From NCBI GenBank assembly GCA_947647645.1, contig CANSLE010000094.1, positions 1 through 8,249 on the forward strand: 8,249 nt of DNA, given 5' to 3'. This stretch comes from an uncultured Microbacterium sp. GTDB lineage: Bacteria > Actinomycetota > Actinomycetes > Actinomycetales > Microbacteriaceae. The notes beneath the pieces were generated by a model. That model had not been told where the DNA came from. It ran no database searches and saw nothing but the letters and a program-made list of their open reading frames with translations. Of this stretch, positions 1-5,904 are shown in pieces; position 1 is the first letter of the stretch; every line of letters begins with the position of its first letter. The translations under genes were made by a program, and so were the position numbers.

Positions 1-394
1 CGACATTATCCCGAATCGCGAGAATGCTGAAGATCGCTTCGACGGCCCCCGCGGACCGGGCCTGCAGACGCATCGCCGCCGTCCGCGTGCCGGCGTCGCG
101 GTCGAGCCCCTGGATCCGCGCCGTCGCCTCCCGTTCGGCCAGCTCGTACACGTCCGCAAGAGCGCGGAGCGCCTGCGCGATGTCGGTCGCGCGTCGCTCG
201 GCATCCCTGACGGCGCCCTCCGGTGCCGGCACCCACAGCCCTGCCGCGAGCGATGAGACCCCGGCACGCCCGAGCGCGGTCGCGGCCTCGTCGAGGCGAG
301 CCGCGAGGAACACCAGGGTCGCCGCGACATGGCGCAGGGTATCGGTGTCGATGGCCACCAGGCCCCCCGAGCGGATGTCGAGATCGTCGCTCAT
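1..394 (-). CDS. Hypothetical helical protein, C-terminus cut by window edge
   Basis: I do not recognise a named family. The frame reads without a stop from ATG at 394 to the window edge, giving 131 visible residues beginning MSDDLDIRSGGLVAIDTDTL. After a short N-terminal stretch (the 'DIRSGGLVAIDTDTLR' part, residues 6-21) the rest is rich in Ala, Leu, Arg and Glu with heptad-like spacing, suggesting two or three long amphipathic helices (about residues 18-50, 60-100 and 105-128) separated by a Gly/Pro break near GLWVPAPEG. There is no signal peptide and no membrane segment. The ATG overlaps the stop of the upstream gene as ATGA, so translation is probably coupled. The shape recalls helical N-terminal domains of ESX/WXG100-like or actinobacterial hydrolase-associated proteins, but no WXG motif is seen; that comparison is inference. 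The true length and any C-terminal domain lie outside the window. Confidence 0.75.
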   Translation of the reverse strand, partial: MSDDLDIRSGGLVAIDTDTLRHVAATLVFLAARLDEAATALGRAGVSSLAAGLWVPAPEGAVRDAERRATDIAQALRALADVYELAEREATARIQGLDRDAGTRTAAMRLQARSAGAVEAIFSILAIRDNV

Positions 395-642
395 CCCGTC
401 CCTGTGGCAAGCGTCTGCGCACGTGCCCGGTTCAGCGACCACTCCCAGTCCTCGAGCTCGCCGGCGGCGACCTCCAGGAGCCGCATCCAGTCGGCGAGAC
501 GTTCTCGGAGCGGTGCGGCCGCCGAAGTGGCACCGGGGATCTGCGCACACACCACCGGCGCACGCAGGCTCACCTCGTGCAGCAGCGCGGCCGCGCGGCG
601 GAGCTCCCCCCGTGCACGGTCGATGTCGTCAAGGTGTCCCAC
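391..642 (-). CDS. Small helical hypothetical protein (83 aa)
   Basis: Function not recognised. GTG at 642 was chosen as start because GGGAGG lies 8 bases upstream; the frame stays open further upstream but reads as low-complexity Arg/Pro there and crosses the neighbouring gene. The product has an N-terminal helix (residues 4-26, LDDIDRARGELRRAAALLHE), a Cys/Pro-containing break (VCAQIPG, 31-37), and a second helix (43-78) containing ADWMRLLEVAAGELEDWEWS. Two helices around a break give a hairpin of about the size of WXG100 proteins (80-100 aa), but the turn is not WXG, so membership is not claimed. Its TGA overlaps the ATG of the next gene (ATGA, 391-394), which implies a two-gene translationally coupled unit. 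It is transcribed away from the AraC-like gene across a 141-base gap. Confidence 0.7.
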   Translation of the reverse strand: MGHLDDIDRARGELRRAAALLHEVSLRAPVVCAQIPGATSAAAPLRERLADWMRLLEVAAGELEDWEWSLNRARAQTLATGTG

Positions 643-720
643 ACACCGATCCTCCCGAAACGCGAGACGCCGGCGACTCCCGTGGCGATGTCCGTGGACA
701 GCACCCCGAAGCGCGCGGGT

Positions 721-739
721 GGGGAGGAGTCCTCGCCCC
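721..739. promoter_or_regulatory. Interrupted inverted repeat in the divergent intergenic region
   Basis: Between the divergent genes starting at 642 (minus) and 784 (plus), GAGGA-G-TCCTC forms a perfect 5-base dyad, extended imperfectly by flanking GGG and GCCCC. It could be an operator or only a by-product of the purine-rich tract that follows (GGGGAGGGGGAA). No convincing TANNNT -10 box was found on either strand of 643-783, so the promoters of the two flanking genes are not located. Confidence 0.2.
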
Positions 740-783
740 GGGGAGGGGGAATAGCGCGCGCCGCGGCGGAGGTTGCCGCTGAT

Positions 784-1455
784 ATGACGATCGACGCACC
801 GGGCAGTGGTCTGGACCGCCTGCTCTCGAGGCTGGAAGTCAGATCGGCGCGGGCCCGGCGGTCGGCCCTGCCCCCGGGCGGGACGCTCGCGCTGTCGCCC
901 GACGTCTCGACGCTCGGCTACGTGGTCAGCGGCGAGGTCAGCCGAACGGCCGTCTCTCTCCACGCCTGCGGCACGGGCGGGGTCGCACGCACCGGAGCGG
1001 CCGCACCGCCGGCGACGAGCATGTCGCTGCGCTCCGGCGACGCCTTCCTCTCATCCGGCGAGCGTGCGTCCGCTCTCGCATCGGCATCCGGCGCCCGCCT
1101 CATGACGGCAGAGCTCGATATCGCCTGGCCGCTCGCCGCACAGAAGCTTCCGGCCTTCCTCTCTGTCTCGCGCTTCGCCGATCGTGAACCGGCCGCGGCC
1201 GCGCTCGCAGCCCATCTGGGTCCCGCAGTCGACGAGCCCGCGACGACACGGGCCGGCGACCCCGTCATCTGCTGCATGATGATGACGACCGTCACGCTCT
1301 CGCTCATCCGCGCGTGGGCGGCGGCGGGCTGCGCACCCCGCCGGTGGCGGGTCGGCGACGCCGACCCGTTCCTCCTCTTCAGCCGCGCCTTCCGCCGCCA
1401 AGTCGGCGTCGTCCACTCGCGGTGGGCCGCGCGAACCGAGCCACTGACGGCCTGA
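784..1455 (+). pseudogene. AraC-family regulator, cupin half intact, DNA-binding domain mostly deleted
   Basis: The ATG at 784 has GGAGG 11 bases upstream and gives 223 residues. Residues about 5-110 fit the AraC-binding-like cupin fold (cupin_6): a beta-rich segment GYVVSGEVSRTAVSLHACG, then SGDAFLSSGERA and ARLMTAELDIAWPLA. The following linker contains RAGDPVICCMMMTTVTLSLI and IRAWAAAGCAPRRW, which in full-length relatives directly precede the double helix-turn-helix. Here the linker text DADPFL (residues 192-197) runs straight into FSRAFRRQVG (199-208), a sequence typical of the last recognition helix of an AraC domain. The first HTH and most of the second are therefore absent, about 75-80 residues, in frame. 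Family members are about 300 aa, which matches 223 plus the missing part. DNA binding is presumably lost; a stand-alone ligand-binding protein is the alternative. It is convergent with an MFS gene that is also damaged and that may have been its target. Confidence 0.7.
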
Positions 1456-1490
1456 CGACACGGCTGGCTGGTGCTGCCGCCGACGGAAGG

Positions 1491-1505
1491 CGCGCCCGCG
1501 GCGCG
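1491..1505. terminator. Short GC hairpin between convergent genes, possible bidirectional terminator
   Basis: CGCGCC (1491-1496), loop CGC, GGCGCG (1500-1505) form a perfect 6-base stem in the 52-base gap between the convergent regulator and transporter remnants. There is no T-run on either side, so it would not be a classical intrinsic terminator, and in 70% GC DNA such stems arise by chance. Confidence 0.25.
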
Positions 1506-1507
1506 AC

Positions 1508-2229
1508 TCAGCGCGTCTCGCGGTGGCCGCGGTTCGCCACCCCGAAGAGCACGGCGCCGATGAGGAGGAGCGCTGCGGCGAGGGCATCGTTCGCCTCGAC
1601 GCCCAGCGTGTCGACGAGGACGCCACCGGCTCCGGCCGCCACCACGATACCCAGCTGGAAGCCCACCACGACCAGGCTCAGATGACCGAGCCCGGGAGCA
1701 TCAGCATCGCGACGATCGCGGCGCCGATCGCGAGCGGGGCGACGACCCCGAACAGGACGAAGGTGCGGTCGATCACCGCGCCGACGATGACGTTGCCGAC
1801 AAGGCCGCCGACGCCGGCGATCGCCGCCGCCACGGTGATGGACATCGCCCAGAAGGTGCTGATGGCCGCGCCGAGCAGCACGCGTGAGAGCAGGAGCAGC
1901 GCCAGGTTGGGGGCGACGGCCACCGCGAGGTTGGACACTCCGGCCGCCACCGCGGTGTAGACGAGGAGCGAGCGACGATCCCACCGCGGGAAGACCATGC
2001 CGACCGTCGGTGCCACCAGCAGACCGACGAATGCCGTGACCGTGATCGTCTGGCCCGCTTGCCCCACCGTGACGCCGAGCTCGTCCGCCATCTCCGTGAG
2101 CACACCGTTGGGCAGGAACTCCGCGGTGACGAGCAGGAAGCTCATCAGCATCATGGAGACCAGCGCCCCATAGCTGCGCGATGTGAGCGGGGGTGGGGCG
2201 ACGACGGGGAGCACAGCGGTCGATGACAT
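1508..2229 (-). pseudogene. MFS (DHA1-type) efflux transporter remnant, two internal losses and a frameshift
   Basis: Starts at ATG 2229 (GGGAG about 10 bases upstream). The first frame gives 183 residues to a TGA at 1678-1680. It contains N-terminal MFS helices: TM1 (21-40, MMLMSFLLVTAEFLPNGVLT), TM2 with the loop after it (62-86, including FPRWDRRS, motif A position), TM3 (88-105) and TM4 (109-135, LLLLSRVLLGAAISTFWAMS). At about residues 138-141 (near 1815) the text jumps from the end of this half into VGGLVGNVIVGAVIDR and a following helix, which resemble TM8-9 of the family; TM5-TM7 are missing. At about 1680-1692 a shift of frame leads to GHLSLVVVGFQLGIVVAAGA and GGVLVDTLGV, typical of TM11, then a last helix and the stop at 1508-1510. 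In total about 240 residues remain of the usual 390-400. The family normally exports sugars or drugs in the inner membrane; this copy should be non-functional. Confidence 0.8.
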
Positions 2230-2342
2230 GGATCCAGGCTCCCGCGCACGTGCTCGAGGCGCCCGATCGTCCGTCCGACGCCTCCGACCGTTCGTCCGGA
2301 TCGCCCTCGCCCCCTCCCTTTCGGCGCGGGAGCGACCTACAG

Positions 2343-2354
2343 CAGAATGGGGAG
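2343..2354 (+). promoter_or_regulatory. Probable -10 element and leaderless start of the phosphatase gene
   Basis: CAGAAT (2343-2348) resembles the actinobacterial -10 consensus TANNNT at its A and final T. It is followed by six bases (GGGGAG) and then the GTG at 2355. This spacing would place the transcription start at or next to the GTG. The only purine-rich Shine-Dalgarno-like run (GGGGAGG, 2349-2355) overlaps the start codon and cannot pair at a usable distance, which favours leaderless initiation. No good -35 box is visible. Confidence 0.35.
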
Positions 2355-2861
2355 GTGACCCGCCACGCCGCACCGTTTCGCGTCGTGTTCGTCTGCACCG
2401 GCAACATCTGCCGCTCCCCCATGGCCGAGATCGTCTTCCGCGCCGTGGCCGAGCGCGCCGGACTCGGCGACCGCGTCGTCTCGACGAGCTCGAGCACCGG
2501 CGACTGGCACGTCGGCGAGCGCGCCGACGTGCGCACCCTCGACGCACTGGAGCGCCGCGGCTACGACGGGGCCCGCCATCGCGCGCGCCAGTTCACCCTG
2601 GAGGACTTCGAGCGCAACGACCTCGTCGTGGCGCTCGACCGCTCGCACGAGCGCATCCTGTCGACCTGGGCGCGCACGACGTCGGATGCGGACAAGCTCG
2701 CGCTCCTCCTGTCGTTCGACCCCGACGCCCGCGGCAACCTCGATGTCCCCGACCCGTACTACGCCGGCCCGGAGATGTTCGACGACGTGCTCGGTATGAT
2801 CGAGAGCGCGAGTCGGGCGCTCTTCCGGCAGCTCGAACCGGCCATCCGCCCACCGAGCTGA
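2355..2861 (+). CDS. Low-molecular-weight protein tyrosine phosphatase
   Basis: A 168-residue cytosolic phosphatase that hydrolyses phosphotyrosine (or related phosphoesters). The N-terminal P-loop CTGNICRS supplies the nucleophile Cys14 and Arg20 of the C-X5-R motif. The general acid lies in DPYY (Asp133, then Tyr135-Tyr136), the expected C-terminal position. GDWHVGE (49-55) and YDGARHRARQF (70-80) are also typical of the family. Length is normal (150-170 aa). GTG 2355 is chosen because it leaves the usual short N-terminus before FRVVFVCTGN; the next in-frame GTG (2385) would cut into the first strand. One oddity is that the usual SAGTG turn reads SSSTG here (45-49). An arsenate reductase of this fold is less likely, given the DPYY motif. 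purB follows after 69 bases in the same direction, so co-transcription is possible. Substrates in actinobacteria include exopolysaccharide kinases, but none is indicated here. Confidence 0.93.
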   Translation: MTRHAAPFRVVFVCTGNICRSPMAEIVFRAVAERAGLGDRVVSTSSSTGDWHVGERADVRTLDALERRGYDGARHRARQFTLEDFERNDLVVALDRSHERILSTWARTTSDADKLALLLSFDPDARGNLDVPDPYYAGPEMFDDVLGMIESASRALFRQLEPAIRPPS

Positions 2862-2930
2862 GCACGTCCCCGTGACCACGCCCTCCTGAGCGCCGACCGC
2901 ACGTCGACAGACACCGTGATCGGAGCCCGC

Positions 2931-4319
2931 GTGACCACCGCGACCACCCTCGCCCCCCAGCCCCTCAGCCCGCTCGACGGACGCTATCGCAGCGCCGTCT
3001 CGGGTCTGTCGGCCTTCCTCTCCGAAGCGGGCCTCAACCGCGCCCGCGTCGAGGTGGAGGTCGAGTGGATCATCACCCTCACCGACCGATCGCTGTTCGG
3101 GTCGGCACCGCTGAGCGACGCGCAGAAGGAGTCGCTGCGCGCGCTCTACCGCGACTTCGGGCAGACGGAGATCGACGAGCTCGCCGCGACCGAGGCGGTC
3201 ACCCGTCACGACGTCAAGGCCGTCGAGTACCTCGTCCGCGACCGACTGCACGCCCTCGGGCTCGACGCGGTCGCCGAGCTGACCCACTTCGCCTGCACGA
3301 GCGAGGACATCAACTCCGCGTCCTACGCGCTGACCGTCAAGCGCGCCGTCGAGGACGTGTGGCTGCCGAAGCTGCGCGCCGTGATCGACGCCCTGAAGGC
3401 GCTTGCGCACGAACACCGGGATGCCGCGATGCTCTCGCGCACCCACGGCCAGCCGGCCACGCCGACCACGATGGGCAAGGAGCTCGCCGTCTTCGCGGCG
3501 CGCCTGGACCGTGTCGCCGGGCAGATCGCCGGCGGTCAGTACCTCGCCAAGTTCTCCGGCGCCACCGGCACGTGGTCGGCGCACCTGGCGGCCGCGCCGG
3601 ACGTCGACTGGCCCGCGCTGTCCCGCACGTTCATCGAGGGTCTCGGCATCGACTTCAACGTCCTCACGACGCAGATCGAGTCGCACGACTGGCAGGTCGA
3701 GCTGTACGACCGGGTACGGCACGCCGGCGGCATCCTGCACAACCTCGCCACCGACGTCTGGACCTACATCGCGATGGGCTTCTTCGCGCAGATCCCCGTC
3801 GCCGGCGCGACCGGGTCGTCGACGATGCCGCACAAGATCAACCCCATCCGGTTCGAGAACGCGGAGGCGAACCTCGAGCTCTCGGGCGGTCTGTTCACGA
3901 CGCTCGCCTCGACCCTGGTGACCAGCCGCATGCAGCGCGACCTCACCGACTCGACCACGCAGCGCAACATCGGTGTCGCGTTCGGGCACTCCTTGCTGGC
4001 CCTCGACAACCTGCAGCGCGGACTCACCGAGATCTCGCTGTCGCGCGACGTGCTGCTGGCCGACCTCGACGCCAACTGGGAGGTGCTCGCCGAGGCCATC
4101 CAGACCGTCGTCCGCGCCGAGATCGTCGCGGGCCGGTCGCAGATCACGGACCCGTACGCGCTCCTCAAGGAGCTGACCCGCGGGCGCCGGGTGGGCGGTA
4201 CAGAGCTCGCCGAGTTCGTGCGCACGCTCGACATCGGGGATGCCGCCAAGGAGCGCCTGCTGGCGCTCACCCCCGCCGGCTACACCGGCCTGGCCGACCA
4301 GCTCGTCGACCGCGTCTGA
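2931..4319 (+). CDS. purB: Adenylosuccinate lyase
   Basis: Catalyses two fumarate-releasing beta-eliminations in purine synthesis: SAICAR to AICAR, and adenylosuccinate to AMP. It is a cytosolic homotetramer of the fumarase/aspartase superfamily. The 462-residue product begins its conserved part with LSPLDGRYR (12-20), as in the E. coli-type PurB group. Three superfamily regions are present: TSEDINS (123-129), SRTHGQPATP with His172 as the likely catalytic acid (169-178), and the flexible signature loop GSSTMPHKINP (295-305) with the catalytic serine. Length matches the family (about 455-480). GTG 2931 is preferred over GTG 2916 because GGAG ends 5 bases before it and because homologues have a short N-terminus. 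It follows the phosphatase gene and faces a convergent membrane-protein gene whose stop lies 12 bases away. No truncation or odd residue was seen. Confidence 0.97.
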   Translation: MTTATTLAPQPLSPLDGRYRSAVSGLSAFLSEAGLNRARVEVEVEWIITLTDRSLFGSAPLSDAQKESLRALYRDFGQTEIDELAATEAVTRHDVKAVEYLVRDRLHALGLDAVAELTHFACTSEDINSASYALTVKRAVEDVWLPKLRAVIDALKALAHEHRDAAMLSRTHGQPATPTTMGKELAVFAARLDRVAGQIAGGQYLAKFSGATGTWSAHLAAAPDVDWPALSRTFIEGLGIDFNVLTTQIESHDWQVELYDRVRHAGGILHNLATDVWTYIAMGFFAQIPVAGATGSSTMPHKINPIRFENAEANLELSGGLFTTLASTLVTSRMQRDLTDSTTQRNIGVAFGHSLLALDNLQRGLTEISLSRDVLLADLDANWEVLAEAIQTVVRAEIVAGRSQITDPYALLKELTRGRRVGGTELAEFVRTLDIGDAAKERLLALTPAGYTGLADQLVDRV

Positions 4320-4331
4320 GGGCGGACGAGG

Positions 4332-4670
4332 TCAGACGCGGGGGGCGGGCCCGTCGCCCGCGGCGTCGCCGGATGCCGCGGCATCCTCATCGTCCATGAG
4401 GACGCCGTGGTCGATCTCACGCGTCATCTTCGCCGGGTCGATCGCGAGCATGCACAGCGCGATGATGACGAGCGTCGCGATGAACGCGACCCCGGCGACG
4501 ATCAGCGACGCGACGATGACGTGCACGCGCTCGTCGCCCGTCAGGTTCTGGAAGAAGCCCATCGACACGAGCGTCACGAGCCCGGAGAAGAGCGCGGCGG
4601 CGAAGCCGAAGCCGAGCAGCTGCACGGGCTTGAGCAGATCACGGCGGGTGGTGGGGCGCGGCTCGCTCAT
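4332..4670 (-). CDS. Two-TM membrane protein of unknown function
   Basis: A 112-residue protein. A basic N-terminus (PRPTTRRDLLKP) is followed by two hydrophobic segments, about 17-40 (LLGFGFAAALFSGLVTLVSM) and 50-77 (HVIVASLIVAGVAFIATLVI), then an acidic Asp/Ala-rich tail (residues 84-112). A positive N-terminus implies both ends face the cytoplasm. I recognise it as a conserved actinobacterial type of small membrane protein but know no function. Some databases label similar proteins as amino acid transporters, which a 2-TM protein does not support. The ATG at 4670 overlaps the TGA of the upstream gene (ATGA), so the two are translationally coupled and probably act together. It is convergent with purB. 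Its 3' end carries several inverted repeats that may serve as terminator structure. Confidence 0.85.
   Translation of the reverse strand: MSEPRPTTRRDLLKPVQLLGFGFAAALFSGLVTLVSMGFFQNLTGDERVHVIVASLIVAGVAFIATLVIIALCMLAIDPAKMTREIDHGVLMDDEDAAASGDAAGDGPAPRV
4345..4401. terminator. Cluster of three inverted repeats just past purB
   Basis: Three dyads lie 26-82 bases after the purB stop: GCGGGC-CCGTC-GCCCGC (4345-4361), the perfect 16-base palindrome GGATGCCGCGGCATCC (4371-4386), and CCTCAT-CGTCC-ATGAGG (4385-4401), which overlaps the second. They fall inside the coding end of the convergent membrane-protein gene, so part of the symmetry could come from its Ala/Asp-rich codons. No T-run follows on either strand. 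A role in ending purB transcripts is inference. Confidence 0.3.
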
Positions 4671-5353
4671 GCGGATTCTCCTGACGGGACGGCGTCCGCG
4701 GCGGTCGGGCGGCGTGGCGAGAAGCCGGCGATGCCGAGGAAGACGGCGATGACCGCGGCGTAGCCGCCGAAGAGGCCGACTCCGATGGTGATGCCGGTGA
4801 GGGTGAAGGAGCGCCCAGCCTCGGCGATGACGTACTCGAGGCTGTAGGCGGGGTTGACGAGCAGCAGGCCGACGCCCAGCGCCAGGGTGAGCGCCCCGAT
4901 GAGGATGCCGTCGCGCCCCTCGTCGCGGCGCGCGACGTCATCCGCGCCCGCACGGCGACGCAGGCGCATGCCGGCGACGAGCTCGGCGAGGCCGGCGGCG
5001 AGCGCCCAGACGATGACGACGACGAAGAACAGGGCGGTGGAGCGCAGCCCCGGGATGCCGGTCGCCATGCCGGCGACCAGCGTGAGCACGCCGAGCAGGA
5101 CGGCTCCCGCGCGCCGTTCGCGCGGGAACGCGAGCCAGGCGCCGATCAGCAGCACCAGCGCGGTCGCGATCGCCCATCCGCTGAAGACCGCCAGCCCCAC
5201 GGCCGCCGAGTGGTCCGGCGAGAACGTGACCATGATGGCGGCGAGCGCGGCCAGCACGGCACGTCCGAGCTGCACGTGGCGCAGGTCGAGGGCGCGCGTG
5301 ACGCGCGCTCCGGCACCGGTGGTGCGGGAGGGAACGGGGGCGTCGTCGGACAC
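4667..5353 (-). CDS. Multi-pass membrane protein, DUF308/HdeD-like
   Basis: From GTG 5353 the product is 228 residues with about six hydrophobic helices: 29-46, 50-75, 83-100, 105-128, 149-166 and 183-211. A hydrophilic, charged loop (RLRRRAGADDVARRDEGRDG, 130-149) splits the protein into a four-helix part and a two-helix part. The Gly/Ala-rich helices and short loops resemble the DUF308 (HdeD-like) type, though I cannot confirm this without a profile search. Relatives in databases are sometimes called acyl-CoA synthetase; no AMP-binding motif is present, so that label would be wrong. The start is the least certain point: GTG 5353 has no clear Shine-Dalgarno, and the frame stays open upstream into implausible Arg-rich text. 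Its TGA overlaps the next ATG (ATGA, 4667-4670), making a coupled two-gene membrane unit. Confidence 0.8.
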   Translation of the reverse strand: MSDDAPVPSRTTGAGARVTRALDLRHVQLGRAVLAALAAIMVTFSPDHSAAVGLAVFSGWAIATALVLLIGAWLAFPRERRAGAVLLGVLTLVAGMATGIPGLRSTALFFVVVIVWALAAGLAELVAGMRLRRRAGADDVARRDEGRDGILIGALTLALGVGLLLVNPAYSLEYVIAEAGRSFTLTGITIGVGLFGGYAAVIAVFLGIAGFSPRRPTAADAVPSGESA

Positions 5354-5390
5354 GTCGGACCCATCGGATCGGGGAAGGCGGAACCTCACC

Positions 5391-5396
5391 AGTCTA
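5391..5396 (-). promoter_or_regulatory. Possible -10 box for the membrane-protein pair
   Basis: On the minus strand TAGACT matches the actinobacterial -10 pattern TANNNT and lies 37 bases before the GTG at 5353, leaving a 5' leader of about 30 bases. No TTGACA-like -35 is seen at 17-18 bases. The box sits in a 98-base gap after the DUF1801 gene, so the pair may have its own promoter. Confidence 0.3.
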
Positions 5397-5427
5397 GGTC
5401 GTCCGCCGCGACCGACCGCCGCCGCGT

Positions 5428-5445
5428 GCCGCGCCAGGGCGCGGC
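5428..5445 (-). terminator. GC-rich hairpin after the DUF1801 gene
   Basis: GCCGCGC (5428-5434), loop CAGG, GCGCGGC (5439-5445): a perfect 7-base stem starting 6 bases after the stop codon of the minus-strand gene ending at 5452. There is no U-tract. Position and stem strength suit a terminator between the Gfo-DUF1801 operon and the membrane pair, but this remains a structural guess. Confidence 0.35.
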
Positions 5446-5451
5446 GGGGCC

Positions 5452-5889
5452 TCAGCCGGCGGCGGCCTCGACGAGGGCGCGCAGCCTCTTTTCCACGGCG
5501 GCCGTCACCGCGACCACCGCGAACGAGGTCGCCCACATGTCGCCGTCGTCCAGGCGGGCGTCCTCCTGGAAGCCGACCGTGCCGTAGCGGGTGGCGAACT
5601 TGGATGCCGGCTGGTAGAAGACGACGACCTTGCCGTCGCGCGCGTACGACGGGAATCCATACCAGGTCTTGGGTTCGAGGTGGGGCGCCACCTCGGCCAC
5701 GACGCGGTGCAAGAGCGTGGCGGCTTCCCCATCGACGCCGCTGAGGGCGTCGATCGCCTCGATGCAGGCCTCGTACTCCTTGGCGCGCTTGGCCGCGCCC
5801 TTCAGCCCCTTGGTGGAGCGCAGCTCATCGGCGCGCTGGCGCATGGCGGCGCGCTCGGCGTCGTCGAACCCGCTCGTGGTGTCAGCCAT
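5452..5889 (-). CDS. DUF1801 (YdhG-like) family protein
   Basis: A 145-residue soluble protein. The N-terminal third is helical (residues 8-46) and includes a Lys-rich segment (KGLKGAAKRAKEYEA). The core then reads VAPHLEPKTWYGFPSYARD (67-85), KVVVFYQPASKFATRYGTVG (87-106) and a WATSFAV strand (119-125). The W-YG-PS-Y pattern followed by a short hydrophobic strand with Lys/Tyr is characteristic of DUF1801 proteins, which have a small alpha/beta fold and no settled biochemical role. ATG 5889 is preceded by GGAGAGGA at good spacing, and that site overlaps the end of the upstream Gfo/Idh gene (stop 15 bases away), so the two are most likely one operon. No truncation is visible. Confidence 0.88.
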   Translation of the reverse strand: MADTTSGFDDAERAAMRQRADELRSTKGLKGAAKRAKEYEACIEAIDALSGVDGEAATLLHRVVAEVAPHLEPKTWYGFPSYARDGKVVVFYQPASKFATRYGTVGFQEDARLDDGDMWATSFAVVAVTAAVEKRLRALVEAAAG

Positions 5890-5904
5890 CTCGTTCCTCT
5901 CCGC

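Noticed and set aside
223..783. Upstream extension of the AraC-like frame giving a 410-aa product
   Set aside because: The added N-terminus is Arg/Pro/Ser-rich, overlaps the minus-strand helical genes, and the ATG at 784 with GGAGG upstream matches the expected start of the cupin domain.
2265..2303. Repeated CGTCCGTCCG / CGTTCGTCCG and TCCGAC units in the gap between the MFS remnant and the phosphatase
   Set aside because: Copies are short, imperfect and expected in GC-rich DNA; spacing does not suggest an operator pair.
2871..2888. Five-codon open frame (GTG ACC ACG CCC TCC TGA) upstream of purB, a possible leader peptide
   Set aside because: No clear ribosome-binding site, no attenuator-like hairpins and no codon bias; the resemblance to the purB start (GTGACCACC) is probably chance.
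2337..3989. Open frame of 550 codons on the minus strand, antisense to the phosphatase and purB
   Set aside because: It mirrors the codon periodicity of purB in GC-rich DNA, is dominated by Arg/Gly/Asp/Val low-complexity text and has no domain; purB on the other strand is certain.
4854..5744. Plus-strand open frame of 296 codons across the membrane-protein and DUF1801 genes
   Set aside because: Ser/Arg/Pro-rich shadow frame; the minus strand carries helices and family motifs.
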